From assembly GCA_017476005.1 (NCBI GenBank), contig JAFVEM010000035.1:16808-80807 (forward strand): 64,000 nt of DNA. The letters are read 5' to 3'. Position numbers and translations under genes: made by a program. This stretch comes from Selenomonadaceae bacterium. Its GTDB lineage: Bacteria > Bacillota > Negativicutes > Selenomonadales > Selenomonadaceae. The notes under the pieces were generated by a model. The model did no database searches and was not told the DNA's origin. It was given only the letters and a program-made list of their open reading frames with translations. Shown here piece after piece: positions 41,520 through 50,128 of the stretch; the first letter of the stretch is position 1, and every line of letters begins with the position of its first letter.

Positions 41520-42146
41520 CTACCTTCCTTTAAGTGTAAGTTGCGTAGCGCAGGATTCCCTGATTTCCTCCAGTCTGTCATAGAGCGCGTTGCCGGGGCA
41601 GGTGGTTTCGTTTAAATCTCGATGCCCCAGTATTGTTCCCTTTTTCGTAGGGTCTAAAGCATATTCTTGGCACAGCCACGCCGTCAGGTGTTTTAGGGTC
41701 TTTATTTGCTCCTTCGTGGGACGACCTATATCAAAATTCCCGGCTAGGGCAATGCCGATGGATTCCTTATTGAAACCGTAGGCGTGTGCTCCTACCATCA
41801 TGGGACGGCGCCCCTGTTCCAAGGTGCCGTCCTTTTGAATAAAATAATGATACCCGGCGCCGGCCCAGCCGTTATTATGCAAGTGAAAATCATGAATCTC
41901 CGTCACCGAAGAATCTTTATCTGTGGGAAAACCTGTGTGGTGTATCACCAAAAAATCGGTACGGGGACGGAGTTCATACTCGGTGAAGGTCAAAAACCGG
42001 CGGTAAATATAAGGCGGCTCTATCAAGGAAGCTTTTTCGTTTTCTCCTGCAATCTGTGCCGCCGCAAGTTTCATTCCTGCCGCAGGAAAAGCCAACGCAC
42101 CCAAGGTCATAAGCCCTAAGCGGCGCAAAAAATCTCGTCGTTTCAT
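41520..42146 (-). CDS. Tat-exported N-acetylmuramoyl-L-alanine amidase (PGRP/amidase_2 fold)
   Basis: ATG 42146 follows AGAGGAGAAAC and gives MKRRDFLRRLGLMTLGALAF, a twin-arginine signal (RRDFL) with a hydrophobic core ending near AAA. The catalytic domain has FLVIHHTGFPT with the first Zn ligand, HNNGWAGAGYHYFIQKDG, and GHRDLNETTCPGN with the last His and Cys. The Tyr in GYHYFI and all three Zn ligands are kept, so peptidoglycan cleavage is expected. The gene overlaps the acyltransferase stop by ATGA. The protein works outside the cytoplasmic membrane on the cell wall, in turnover or recycling. Confidence 0.92.
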   Translation of the reverse strand: MKRRDFLRRLGLMTLGALAFPAAGMKLAAAQIAGENEKASLIEPPYIYRRFLTFTEYELRPRTDFLVIHHTGFPTDKDSSVTEIHDFHLHNNGWAGAGYHYFIQKDGTLEQGRRPMMVGAHAYGFNKESIGIALAGNFDIGRPTKEQIKTLKHLTAWLCQEYALDPTKKGTILGHRDLNETTCPGNALYDRLEEIRESCATQLTLKGR

Positions 42147-43342
42147 GTTTCTCCTCTTTTTTTTGTGGGGCTTTGCCCCACTCTCCACAAGGGGCTGGCA
42201 GCCCCTTGACCCGGCAATAAATTATTATTTTTTACATCCCACCTACACAAAATTTCCCCCAAGACTAACCACAGCAAACACCATGAGGCGGCAAATAGCG
42301 TCGTGCTAACCTCCGGGCTGAAAAATTTCCCCCAAGTTCGCTGCCATAGCCAAGTAAAAGCAGGTTCCCCCGTAGGGAGGTGGAGTACCCACAGGAAGAT
42401 GAGGGCAAAATTGGAGGCTAAGTAAAAAAACAGGGGACGTCTTCCGAAAACTACCAAAGGTCGCCGAAAAAATTTCATTTGGGAGTGGCTTAAGAGCAGT
42501 AGCGCCGCCGTGTCGATTCCCACATTTAAGAGGACATAGGGGGCCGTCCAGAGATTTTTGGACACAATTTCCCACTGGTTCCACAGCCAGCCGCCCCCGA
42601 GGAATAAACCGGCGCCCACAAGCATCAGGCGACTTTTCTGCGCCGGGGGGATCTCCGACGTAATCAGCCTACCGGCCAAGACTCCCCACAAAAAGGTAGC
42701 CGCAGTGTTAAACGTCCCATAAACTCCCTCCGGATCAAAGGGAACGCCCCAGCCTTGATAAAGATGACTTGCGCCAAAAAGCAACATATCTAGGTGGGTG
42801 GCAATATTATGTTCTAGGTCGTAAGGCGCCTCCGGCGCATACCAGCGAAATCCCAAGGAGGAGATGGCCATAAGGAGTAAAGCCGCCCCCATTAGACGAC
42901 GGCTTTCTTTAAGCCACAGCGCAAGGAAACTGCCTAGGCCATATACCAAGGCTAGGCGTTGCAAGACGCCCATTGGCCGCCAGTTTGCCGTCACTTCATG
43001 CCAAAAAGTTACCCCGGTGTAGTCCGGTAGCAACAGCCAAGAAAAAACATAGGGGACAAGGTTAAACAACACGCCGATTCCCCAAAGTAGCACTACTCGG
43101 CGGATAATTTTTTTCCCACGTCCGGTCTTGCCCTCCTTCAAGGAAAAAACGGTAGCCGCCCCCATGGCAAAAACGAAGGCCGGGAAAGGTGTATCGGCGA
43201 GGCTAATCCCCTCAAGGGAATGTACCAACACGGGATACGCCAACGTCCCGTCCGGCACCGCATCCACCAGAATCATCAAAATTACGGCCAGACCGCGCAA
43301 GGCATCCAGCCCTAGGTGTCTGGCTTTTTCCCGGTGGCGCAT
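42143..43342 (-). CDS. Heparan-alpha-glucosaminide N-acetyltransferase-like membrane acyltransferase (DUF1624/DUF5009 type)
   Basis: The N-terminus HLGLDALRGLAVILMILVDA carries the D.xRG motif typical of this acyltransferase group. About ten membrane helices follow, with RPMGVLQRLALVYGLGSFLA and YGTFNTAATFLWGVLAGRLI as conserved regions. Such enzymes move an acetyl group from cytoplasmic acetyl-CoA to amino sugars outside the membrane. The last 25 residues (GQGAASPLWRVGQSP and on) are encoded by a family A repeat, so the natural C-terminus was replaced or extended by repeat insertion. The gene is coupled to the Tat amidase through an ATGA overlap and follows recD2 directly. A role in wall or glycan acetylation or recycling is inferred. 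Confidence 0.85.
   Translation of the reverse strand: MRHREKARHLGLDALRGLAVILMILVDAVPDGTLAYPVLVHSLEGISLADTPFPAFVFAMGAATVFSLKEGKTGRGKKIIRRVVLLWGIGVLFNLVPYVFSWLLLPDYTGVTFWHEVTANWRPMGVLQRLALVYGLGSFLALWLKESRRLMGAALLLMAISSLGFRWYAPEAPYDLEHNIATHLDMLLFGASHLYQGWGVPFDPEGVYGTFNTAATFLWGVLAGRLITSEIPPAQKSRLMLVGAGLFLGGGWLWNQWEIVSKNLWTAPYVLLNVGIDTAALLLLSHSQMKFFRRPLVVFGRRPLFFYLASNFALIFLWVLHLPTGEPAFTWLWQRTWGKFFSPEVSTTLFAASWCLLWLVLGEILCRWDVKNNNLLPGQGAASPLWRVGQSPTKKRGET
42163..42216 (-). repeat. Dispersed palindromic repeat, family A, short form, inside a coding end
   Basis: It is the reverse complement of the repeat at 15121-15170: on the minus strand CCGGGTCAAGGGGCTG, then GGGGCAAAGCCCCAC. It lies inside the last codons of the acyltransferase gene and is translated as the tail of that protein. 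Confidence 0.85.
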
Positions 43343-45540
43343 CAGTCATCTCCCAATCCCGCCAAACGTTCGGCGAGCAGCGTGTAACGTTTGGCGGTGC
43401 GGTCGTTGCCCACGGCGATTCGGAGCGCCGCCTTGGTGCCGAGCAAAATAACCAGTTCCTTGGCGCGAGTGACGGCGGTGTAGAGAAGATTGCGTTGGAG
43501 CATGATGTAGTGGCTTTTCACCAGCGGCAAAATCACCACCGGGTACTCGCTGCCTTGGCTCTTATGAACGCTCATGGCGTAGGCTAGTTTTAGGCTCGCC
43601 AGCTCGTTTAGCTTATACCCCACCAACCTATCCTCGCCGTACTCCACCGTAAGGCCTTCGCTGTCGATGCCTACGATATAGCCTATATCACCGTTGAAAA
43701 TCCCCTTAACGTAGTCGTTCCTAGTCTGCATAACCTTATCGCCCAAGCGTAAAATTTGATTGCCGCTGATAAGTTCCGTTTTTTGCTCGCTCTTGGGGTT
43801 AAGATTTTCTTGTAGCAGTCGATTTAAATTATCCACTCCACATTCAAGGCGGTACATGGGGGAAAGCACCTGCACATCCTGCAAGGGCGAATAACCCTTT
43901 TGCGGCAAAAGTTGAACGCAGAGCTTGATTATTTTGGCCACGGTCTGACTTGGCTCTTCGTCTTCGAGGAACCAAAAATCCGTGGTCTTATCCCAGCGAG
44001 GCATTTGGCCGTGATTGATAGCGTGGGCGTTGAGAACTATGCTACCGGCCTCGTCCTGTCGAAAAACTTCCGTGAGCCGCACGCTGGGTACGGCTTTGGA
44101 ACGCAGTATGTCCTTTAGCACCGCCCCGGGCCCCACCGCCGGGAGCTGATCCACATCTCCCACCAAAATGACGCGACATCCTTCCGGCACAGCGGCCAAA
44201 AAGTACCGCATGAGGACGATGTCCATCATGGAAACCTCGTCTAAAATTATGGCATCCGCTTCTAGGGGATTGTATTCGTCGCGCATGAACTGCACCCGAC
44301 CGTTTTTTTCCACTTGGGATTCCAGCAAACGATGCACCGTGACCGCTTCGCGTCCCGTAGCCTCGGCCAATCGCTTGGCCGCTCGTCCCGTGGGCGCCCC
44401 GAGGAGAATTTGCATATTCTGCCGGAGTAGCAGGTCGATCATGCCGCGAATAACGGTGGTCTTTCCTGTGCCGGGGCCGCCGGTTAGGACAAAAACCCCG
44501 TACTTTAGCGCCGCCGCCATTGCCTCTCGTTGTTTAGCCGCCAGTTTCAGGCCGCCTTCTTGTTCCCAAGCGTTCACCAGCCCGATGAGGTTTGAGGCGG
44601 CAGAAAGAGCGTTGGCCTTTTTTTGCAAAATTTTCAGTTTGGCGGCGGTTATGGTTTCCGCTTTATAGAGAAAATAGGGATAGACCAGTTGTTCCCCACG
44701 ATAATACTCCGCCGCCACTTCTTCTTGGGCGATTTGCTCGCGCAGAATCGGCCAAACGGTTTGACTCGTAAGCCCCAAAAGCTCTGCCGTCTTGTCGGCC
44801 AACGCCCCCTCGGGAATGTAGCAATGGCCGGACTGGGCGATTTGTTCTAGGACATAATCAATACCGGCGGCAATGCGACCGGGGCTGTCTTGCTCCAAAC
44901 CTACGCTTTGCGCGATGGCATCCGCCGTAACGAAGCCGATACCGGTGATTTCCTTGGCCAAACGGAAGGGGTCATGCTCTAAAACGGCAATGGTCTCGTC
45001 GCCGTATTTTTCCTTGAGGGCGGCGGCGAAGGCGCCGGAAATACCGTGGCTTTCCAGCCAGTAAATAAGCGTACTCATCTCGCCCAAGGCGCGATATGAT
45101 TCGGCGATGGCCGCCGCCTTTTTGGGACTTATGCCCTTTATTTCCGCCAGTCTCGCCGGTTCTTTTTCCATAATGGCGAGGGTATCTGCGCCGAATTTTT
45201 TCACGAGGCGCGTCGCCGTAGCTTTGCCCACCCCAAAAATCACGCCGGAGGCCAAAAATCTTTCGATGCCATCCAAGGTGGTGGGAGCGGAAATGATAAG
45301 CTGCGTCGCTTTAAACTGATGCCCAAAGCGCGGATGCTCCACCCACTCCCCCCTTAGTTTTACCTGCTGACCGGGGAGGGGCGGCGCCGTATTCGCCGTT
45401 ACCGTTATTTTTCCCTGTCCCTCCAAGGGACGCAGACGAAACACCACGAAATTTCCGTTGTCACTGGCAAAGATGACGCTATCTACCGCGCCTTCCATTT
45501 CCTCCCGGCCATCATCTGGCGCTAGGCCAGTTTTTCCCAT
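43342..45540 (-). CDS. recD2: RecD2-type 5'-3' DNA helicase
   Basis: The N-terminal OB-like part (AVDSVIFASDNGNFVVFRLR) and the helix-hairpin-helix repeats (GVIFGVGKATATRLVKKFG, LAEIKGISPKKAAAIAESY) are diagnostic for the RecD2 branch, which works without RecBC. The motor has VLTGGPGTGKTTVIRGMIDL (Walker A near residue 355), DEVSMMD as Walker B, and SVHKSQGSEYPVVILPL plus LLYTAVTRAKELVI as motifs V and VI. The start is uncertain: ATG 45540 overlaps the ABC-F stop by 19 bp; ATG 45498 has GGGAGG only two bases away. It is expected to act in DNA repair and recombination. It overlaps the acyltransferase start by 1 bp. Confidence 0.93.
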   Translation of the reverse strand: MGKTGLAPDDGREEMEGAVDSVIFASDNGNFVVFRLRPLEGQGKITVTANTAPPLPGQQVKLRGEWVEHPRFGHQFKATQLIISAPTTLDGIERFLASGVIFGVGKATATRLVKKFGADTLAIMEKEPARLAEIKGISPKKAAAIAESYRALGEMSTLIYWLESHGISGAFAAALKEKYGDETIAVLEHDPFRLAKEITGIGFVTADAIAQSVGLEQDSPGRIAAGIDYVLEQIAQSGHCYIPEGALADKTAELLGLTSQTVWPILREQIAQEEVAAEYYRGEQLVYPYFLYKAETITAAKLKILQKKANALSAASNLIGLVNAWEQEGGLKLAAKQREAMAAALKYGVFVLTGGPGTGKTTVIRGMIDLLLRQNMQILLGAPTGRAAKRLAEATGREAVTVHRLLESQVEKNGRVQFMRDEYNPLEADAIILDEVSMMDIVLMRYFLAAVPEGCRVILVGDVDQLPAVGPGAVLKDILRSKAVPSVRLTEVFRQDEAGSIVLNAHAINHGQMPRWDKTTDFWFLEDEEPSQTVAKIIKLCVQLLPQKGYSPLQDVQVLSPMYRLECGVDNLNRLLQENLNPKSEQKTELISGNQILRLGDKVMQTRNDYVKGIFNGDIGYIVGIDSEGLTVEYGEDRLVGYKLNELASLKLAYAMSVHKSQGSEYPVVILPLVKSHYIMLQRNLLYTAVTRAKELVILLGTKAALRIAVGNDRTAKRYTLLAERLAGLGDD

Positions 45541-47429
45541 CGTTCGTAACGCTCCTCTATTTCCCGTTCTTTAGCCGCATAGGCCAAAGCTATGGCCTCG
45601 CTTTTGGCGAGGTCGGCCTGTAGCGCGGGATCATTCATTTCCCTTTCCAGCATTTTCAGTTCCGCCTCCGCCATGGCTATCTCGGCCTCGGCTCGCCTTA
45701 GCATTTCTTCTCGTTTGGCTTCGCTGAGACCGTTGTAATTGGGCGGCTTAGGCAAATTTTTTTGGTCGCTGTCGGCGGTAGGTGCCGGGGACGCGGTCGC
45801 CAGCGGCTTCTTTTTTACCTCCGTAGGCCTACTCGCTTTTTCTTCTGCGGCCGCTTGCTGTTGCTGGCGGTAATAACTGTAGCTAACCAGATACTCTTTA
45901 AGTTGTCCCCGTTCTAACACCAAGGTGGCGTTGGTCACTTTATCCAAAAAATATCGGTCGTGGGACACCACCAAAAAAGTGCCGGGGAAAGCCAGCAAGG
46001 CTTCTTCCACCGCCTCTTTGGCCGGAATGTCCAAATGGTTCGTCGGCTCGTCCAAAACCAAAAAATTAGCTCCCGTCAGCATGAGTTTCAAGAAAGCCAG
46101 CCGCGATTGCTCGCCGCCGGAAAGTTCCCCGATGGGGCGAAGTACCTCGTCCCCGTGAAAGAGAAAGGCTCCCAAATATCGCCGCGCCTGTTCCTCGTCC
46201 AAGCCGTACTCGTATTGAAGCTCCGCCAGCACCGTGCGGTCGAAATGCAGTCCCTCGTGTTGCTGGGAAAAATAACCGATTTTCACCCGACTGCCGATGG
46301 TAATTTCTCCTGCCGTAGGGGCAAGTTCCCCCACCAAAAGCCGGAGCAGGGTGGTTTTCCCTTCCCCGTTAGCCCCCACCAAAGCAAGGCCGTCGCCCTT
46401 CCGCACCAGCAGATTCAGCCGAGAGAGGATTTCTCCCTCGCCGTAGCTAAAGGAAACCTCTTTCAGCTCCGCCACTCGCTCTCCGCACTCCGGGGGACGA
46501 TGGAAGGCAAAGTAATTGAAGGTAGCCGCTTCGGGGGGGAGTTTTATTCTCTCCAGCCGGTTCAGTTGACTTTGCCTTCCGCGCGCCTGTTTGGCCTTGA
46601 TACCGGCGCGATAACGGCGAATATACTCCTCCGTCTTTTTTATTTGCGCCTGTTGTTTGTCGTAGGCGGAAAGAAGCGCGGCGCGGCGTTCGTTCTTCAC
46701 CTTGGTGTAATAGGTGTAGTTGCCGGCGTATTCGGTGACGGTCTTGCCGTTCAGTTCCAAAATGCGCGTTACCACTCGGTCTAAAAAGAAACGGTCATGG
46801 GAGATTAAGAGGACGCCGCCGGGATAACTTTGTAAAAAACCTTCCAGCCATTCAATCATGGCGATGTCCAAATGATTCGTCGGCTCGTCCAAAAAAAGAA
46901 GCTCCGGCTCTCGCAACAACGCTTTGGCGAGATTTATACGCGTCCTTTGGCCGCCGGAAAAATGCCGCGTCTCCTTGGGAAAATCAGCTTCGGTAAAACC
47001 CAACCCGAACGCCACCCGGCGGATGCGGCTCTGGTAATCGTAGCCCCCCAAGGCTTCAAAGCGTTCCACCGTTTTCTCGTAAGCGGTCATATTCTCGGGC
47101 GTCGGCGCCTCGCCGATTTTTTTTTCCAGCGCGGCCTTCTCCGCTGCCAACCGAATAACATCGGCGAAGGCGGCGGAAAATTCATCGTAAAGGGTGCCTT
47201 CCCCCACCATGGCCTGTTGCTCCACATAGCCGATACTGCCGGGGCTGTCAAGTTTTACGGCGCCGTCGTCCCAATCCATTTCTCGCAAAATGCATTTAAA
47301 GAGGGTGGTCTTGCCGGTGCCGTTGGCTCCTACCAACCCCACCTTATCCCCTCGCCCCAGCGTGAAGCTCACCCCATGAAAAAGCTCATTTATCCCAAAG
47401 GATTTAGCTAAGTTTTCTACTCTAAGCAT
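45522..47429 (-). CDS. ABC-F family ATPase (ribosome-associated)
   Basis: ATG 47429 is chosen because GGAGAGTTACAA precedes it and the protein then starts MLRVENLAKSFGINELFHGV, the ABC-F standard. The frame is open to 47618, but that part is translated repeat DNA. Two ABC cassettes are joined by a linker: Walker A sites VGANGTGKTTLF and VGANGEGKTTLL, signatures LSGGQRTRINLAKALL and LSGGEQSRLAFLKLML, and LDEPTNHLDI twice. There are no membrane segments. The C-terminal 100 residues are a charged coiled coil (EAKREEMLRRAEAEIAMAEA), as in Uup and EttA-like proteins. Translation control or antibiotic-resistance-type ribosome protection is known for the family; this member cannot be placed more closely. 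Confidence 0.93.
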   Translation of the reverse strand: MLRVENLAKSFGINELFHGVSFTLGRGDKVGLVGANGTGKTTLFKCILREMDWDDGAVKLDSPGSIGYVEQQAMVGEGTLYDEFSAAFADVIRLAAEKAALEKKIGEAPTPENMTAYEKTVERFEALGGYDYQSRIRRVAFGLGFTEADFPKETRHFSGGQRTRINLAKALLREPELLFLDEPTNHLDIAMIEWLEGFLQSYPGGVLLISHDRFFLDRVVTRILELNGKTVTEYAGNYTYYTKVKNERRAALLSAYDKQQAQIKKTEEYIRRYRAGIKAKQARGRQSQLNRLERIKLPPEAATFNYFAFHRPPECGERVAELKEVSFSYGEGEILSRLNLLVRKGDGLALVGANGEGKTTLLRLLVGELAPTAGEITIGSRVKIGYFSQQHEGLHFDRTVLAELQYEYGLDEEQARRYLGAFLFHGDEVLRPIGELSGGEQSRLAFLKLMLTGANFLVLDEPTNHLDIPAKEAVEEALLAFPGTFLVVSHDRYFLDKVTNATLVLERGQLKEYLVSYSYYRQQQQAAAEEKASRPTEVKKKPLATASPAPTADSDQKNLPKPPNYNGLSEAKREEMLRRAEAEIAMAEAELKMLEREMNDPALQADLAKSEAIALAYAAKEREIEERYERWEKLA

Positions 47430-47448
47430 TTGTAACTCTCCAAAGCGT

Positions 47449-47617
47449 TGGGGCGTTGCCCCAAACCCTACCAAAGGGCTTTGCCCTCTGGACTCCCAGC
47501 AGGGACTATCGCCCCTGCACCCCGTAATAAAAATTTTAACAGGGGTGCAGGGGGCAATGCTCCCTGCCAGAGTCCAGAGACAGAGTCTCTGGTGGGGCTT
47601 GGGGTGAAACCCCAACA
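47449..47617. repeat. Dispersed palindromic repeat, family A, long form
   Basis: Two long arms (about 47449-47524 and 47541-47617) form an imperfect inverted repeat around an AT-rich centre. Arm motifs are GGGGCGTTGCCCCAAACCC, AAAGGGCTTTGCCCTC, TGGACTCCCAGCAGGGA and CCCCTGCACCCC. A copy with almost the same left arm lies at 61834-61970. It fills the gap between the LCP gene and the ABC-F gene. Confidence 0.88.
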
Positions 47618-47619
47618 AG

Positions 47620-48966
47620 TTAGCGACGAGCCGCCGGGCCGTCGTAATCGCGGCCGATGTTTACCACCGCCTGTTTTTCGTCCCCTCCGTCGAGGATAAG
47701 GCAAGGGAAGGGCATCCCGTAGAATACGTCGGTGTTGCGGTGGGAGGTGGTAATGATGGTGTCCTCGCGAGCGTCGGTTTTTCCCGTTTCCACCCCGGAA
47801 ATTATGAAGCCCTTGTCGGCCAAAACTTCGGCTACCTCGGCGCCGGCGCCGTTGATGCCGCTGTCGTTAATGACCATCACGGAAATTTCGCCGGGGGGGA
47901 GGGGCTTGTCTTCCTTGGCAGTTTCCGAAGGATCTTGCTCCGGGGCATTTTTTTCTTTGTCGGCGGCTGGCTCCGTCGGTTTGTCGGTATCGGTTTTATC
48001 GGCCAGCATTTTTAATTCGGCCGGCATATCCTTTTCGTAGGCGGCGGCGTATTTTTCGGCGGCGGCCATAAGTTCCGGGGAAAATTCTGCGCCGTTTGCC
48101 TCCGTCAGCTGCTGCCGCGCCGTTACCACGTCGGGAATCCAGTAGCTTACGTCTGCCAAATAGGCCGGTTTGCCGGGGAGAATTTGGGAGCTGAAGCCAT
48201 CCTTACCCCATTTTTGTAACTCGCCGGCGTAAGACAAGAGTTCCGGAATGGTCATGTCTGTCTTGATAGCGCCGCTGATTTCTTCCGCTAAAGACGGGAG
48301 CTTGGCAAAAATTTGGGGGGTGAGAACCTTGTCCAGCAGGGCGCGCAAGAATTTCTGCTGCCTAGGTATCCGCCCGATGTCCCCCTCGCCGTCCCGGTAG
48401 CGCACATACTGCACGGCTCTGTCGCCGTCCAAATGTTGCTCGCCGGGGTAAAGGTCGATGATGAGTCCCCCGTCGTCGTCCCAAGGATCTTCGTAGTACA
48501 TGCGTTTTTCTACGTCGATGTCAACGCCGCCTAAAGCGTCGATAATCCGCACGAAGGCCTTGGTGTCGATGAGGATGTAGTGGCTCACCTTTAGCCCCAA
48601 AAGCTCCTCCACCGTGCTTTGGGAAAGTTCGTGTCCCCCAAAGGCGTAGGCGTGATTTATTTTATCGTAACCAAAGCCTTCCATATTTACGCGAGTATCG
48701 CGAGGCACCGACAGGAGGGTCAATTTCTGCGCCGCCTCGTTGAAGGCGGCCAGCATGAGAGTGTCGCTGCGTCCCACGTCGTCCGCGCGATGATCCACGC
48801 CCAAGATTAAAATATAGTTCGTGGGGGCGCCCTGTGCGCCTTGCGTACCGGTTAGCCCTCCCTGCCAGATATTTTTGGCCAAAATCCCCAAGGGAATCGC
48901 CATAATAATAATCATCAGCCAAACAAGACGTTTGTAGCTACGCCGCGGTGGGCGTTTTTGTCGCAT
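47620..48966 (-). CDS. LytR-CpsA-Psr (LCP) family protein with LytR_C domain
   Basis: A basic start and one membrane helix (LVWLMIIIMAIPLGILAKNI) anchor the protein with its bulk outside. The LCP domain begins NYILILGVDHRADDVGRSDT and has LLSVPRDTRVNM and the Arg-rich VRYRDGEGDIGRIPRQQKF, which bind the polyprenyl-pyrophosphate head. After an acidic linker (about 325-355) the LytR_C domain (VMVINDSGINGAGAEVAEVL) closes the protein. LCP enzymes transfer glycopolymers from lipid carriers to peptidoglycan or proteins. It may serve the surface glycan loci of this genome, but there is no direct link. A good promoter lies at 49021-49049. Confidence 0.92.
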   Translation of the reverse strand: MRQKRPPRRSYKRLVWLMIIIMAIPLGILAKNIWQGGLTGTQGAQGAPTNYILILGVDHRADDVGRSDTLMLAAFNEAAQKLTLLSVPRDTRVNMEGFGYDKINHAYAFGGHELSQSTVEELLGLKVSHYILIDTKAFVRIIDALGGVDIDVEKRMYYEDPWDDDGGLIIDLYPGEQHLDGDRAVQYVRYRDGEGDIGRIPRQQKFLRALLDKVLTPQIFAKLPSLAEEISGAIKTDMTIPELLSYAGELQKWGKDGFSSQILPGKPAYLADVSYWIPDVVTARQQLTEANGAEFSPELMAAAEKYAAAYEKDMPAELKMLADKTDTDKPTEPAADKEKNAPEQDPSETAKEDKPLPPGEISVMVINDSGINGAGAEVAEVLADKGFIISGVETGKTDAREDTIITTSHRNTDVFYGMPFPCLILDGGDEKQAVVNIGRDYDGPAARR

Positions 48967-49020
48967 GGTGCAAAACTCCTCGCCTGTCTCTATAATATGC
49001 TGGACACAATATATTTTGAC

Positions 49021-49049
49021 AGTATAGCAAATACCGCGTTAAATCGCAA
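49021..49049 (-). promoter_or_regulatory. Vegetative promoter of the LCP gene
   Basis: On the minus strand TTGCGA and TATACT are separated by 17 bp, 55 bp before the ATG at 48966. Confidence 0.72.
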
Positions 49050-49119
49050 TAACCGTCGTGATAGGTGCTTGGCAGGGACTAATTTTTTTTCGGTTTGACC
49101 AAAAAAAATATTTTTGGCG

Positions 49120-49146
49120 GCAGGGTTTAGCAAAATCATGTAGAAT
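49120..49146 (+). promoter_or_regulatory. Sigma-H-like promoter of the zinc-ribbon gene
   Basis: GCAGGGTTT, 11 bases, GTAGAAT. One change (AGGG for AGGA) from the consensus; TAGAAT could also serve as a vegetative -10 box. It lies about 110 bp before the ATG. Confidence 0.6.
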
Positions 49147-49255
49147 AGAGGGAAAAGTAAGCTGTACTCGCGAAAAATATCTTTCGCTACATAGCTGCAT
49201 AATTGCGTAGTTGCATACATATTTGAAAGAGACACGAAGCGACTGGGTGGTAGAG

Positions 49256-49720
49256 ATGGCAGTAACAAAACTGGAGCAGAATGCAAACGGCGCCTTTAAG
49301 TGTCCCAAATGCGGCCGAGACTTAGGGTATGTAGAGGGCGGAGCGGTGGCCATCGTCAACGGTCGCGTGGATATGAGCGCCACTTTGCCCAAGCATACCT
49401 GCGAGCATTGCGGCGTTTATTATCAGGAACTCTTAAATTCCGGTTTTTACGATGTGTTCGACCTGCCGAAACCGGCCGCCCCTAAGCGCGTTATCGCCAC
49501 CGGCGATATTCCGCCGACGCAGCTAAAGAGGGAGGCCGACGGCAAGTGTCCTTGCCCAAGATGCGGCGAGCGCATGGATTATGTGGAGGGGCAACCGGTG
49601 CGCATCGTCAACGGTCGTCCGGACATGGACAATGTAAAGGATCATTTCAATTGTCCCTATTGTCAATCGGTCTTTCGCCGTATTGCCACCACCGATTATT
49701 TTCAGTGGTCGGAAAAATAA
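49256..49720 (+). CDS. Tandem zinc-ribbon protein
   Basis: The ATG at 49256 is used; an upstream TTG (49211) would add 15 residues without better support. The protein is an internal duplication. Repeat 1 (about 14-68) has KCPKCGRDLGYVEGG, AIVNGRVDM, then CEHC at 49-52. Repeat 2 (about 100-150) has CPRCGERMDYVEGQ, RIVNGRPDM, then CPYC. Each repeat supplies four Cys for one zinc ion and shares the YVEG...IVNGR.DM signature, which I do not recognise from a named family. No catalytic motif or membrane segment. It lies upstream of divIC but has its own sigma-H-like promoter. Zinc sensing, RNA binding or protein binding are all possible. Confidence 0.78.
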   Translation: MAVTKLEQNANGAFKCPKCGRDLGYVEGGAVAIVNGRVDMSATLPKHTCEHCGVYYQELLNSGFYDVFDLPKPAAPKRVIATGDIPPTQLKREADGKCPCPRCGERMDYVEGQPVRIVNGRPDMDNVKDHFNCPYCQSVFRRIATTDYFQWSEK

Positions 49721-49798
49721 AATGCCTGTGGGGCTTGCATAGAGGGGTGTTTGCTTGTAAGATATACTGCGTTTGGTGTAAGGAGATTGTAAGATTTT

Positions 49799-50095
49799 AT
49801 GGGTACGAAAATTGCTAAGAAAAAGCGCGGCATCAACTGGTATTATGTGCTGATCGCCGTCATCATCCTGTATTTTTCCTCGGTACTCATCCACCAGCAG
49901 TTTTATCTGAATCAAGTGGGCGCGGACAAGCAGACGGCAGAGTCGAGAGTGGATCAGGCCAGAGCCGAAAACGAGGCTTTGAAGGCCGAACGGGATCGTT
50001 TAAACGACCGCGCCTTCATCGAGAAGGTGGCCAGAGAAGAACTGGGGCTAACTAAGCCCGGCGAGCTTCCCTATAGCAGCGCCGGGAAACGCTAA
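49799..50095 (+). CDS. divIC: FtsB/DivIC-family septum formation protein
   Basis: A short basic N-terminus, one membrane helix (WYYVLIAVIILYFSSVLIHQ) and a heptad-rich coiled coil (RVDQARAENEALKAERDRLN) followed by FIEKVAREELGLTKPGEL, the family's conserved end. These 98-residue proteins form the division complex with FtsL and FtsQ/DivIB at the septum. AAGGAGATTGTAAGATTTT precedes the ATG. The next genes are a YabR-like S1 protein, tilS, hpt and ftsH, the same order as in Bacillus, which supports the identification. Confidence 0.92.
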   Translation: MGTKIAKKKRGINWYYVLIAVIILYFSSVLIHQQFYLNQVGADKQTAESRVDQARAENEALKAERDRLNDRAFIEKVAREELGLTKPGELPYSSAGKR

Positions 50096-50128
50096 TTTTT
50101 TTTAGTTTGTCGAGGAGGATTATTTAAT

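Noticed and set aside
45960..46784. 274-codon plus-strand frame within the ABC-F gene
   Set aside because: It lies opposite the two Walker and signature motifs and has no similarity to any family.
47430..47618. 63-residue N-terminal extension of the ABC-F protein
   Set aside because: It is translated family A repeat; the ribosome site and family start are at 47429.
49211..49255. Earlier TTG start for the zinc-ribbon protein
   Set aside because: No ribosome site at the right distance and the added residues are not protein-like.
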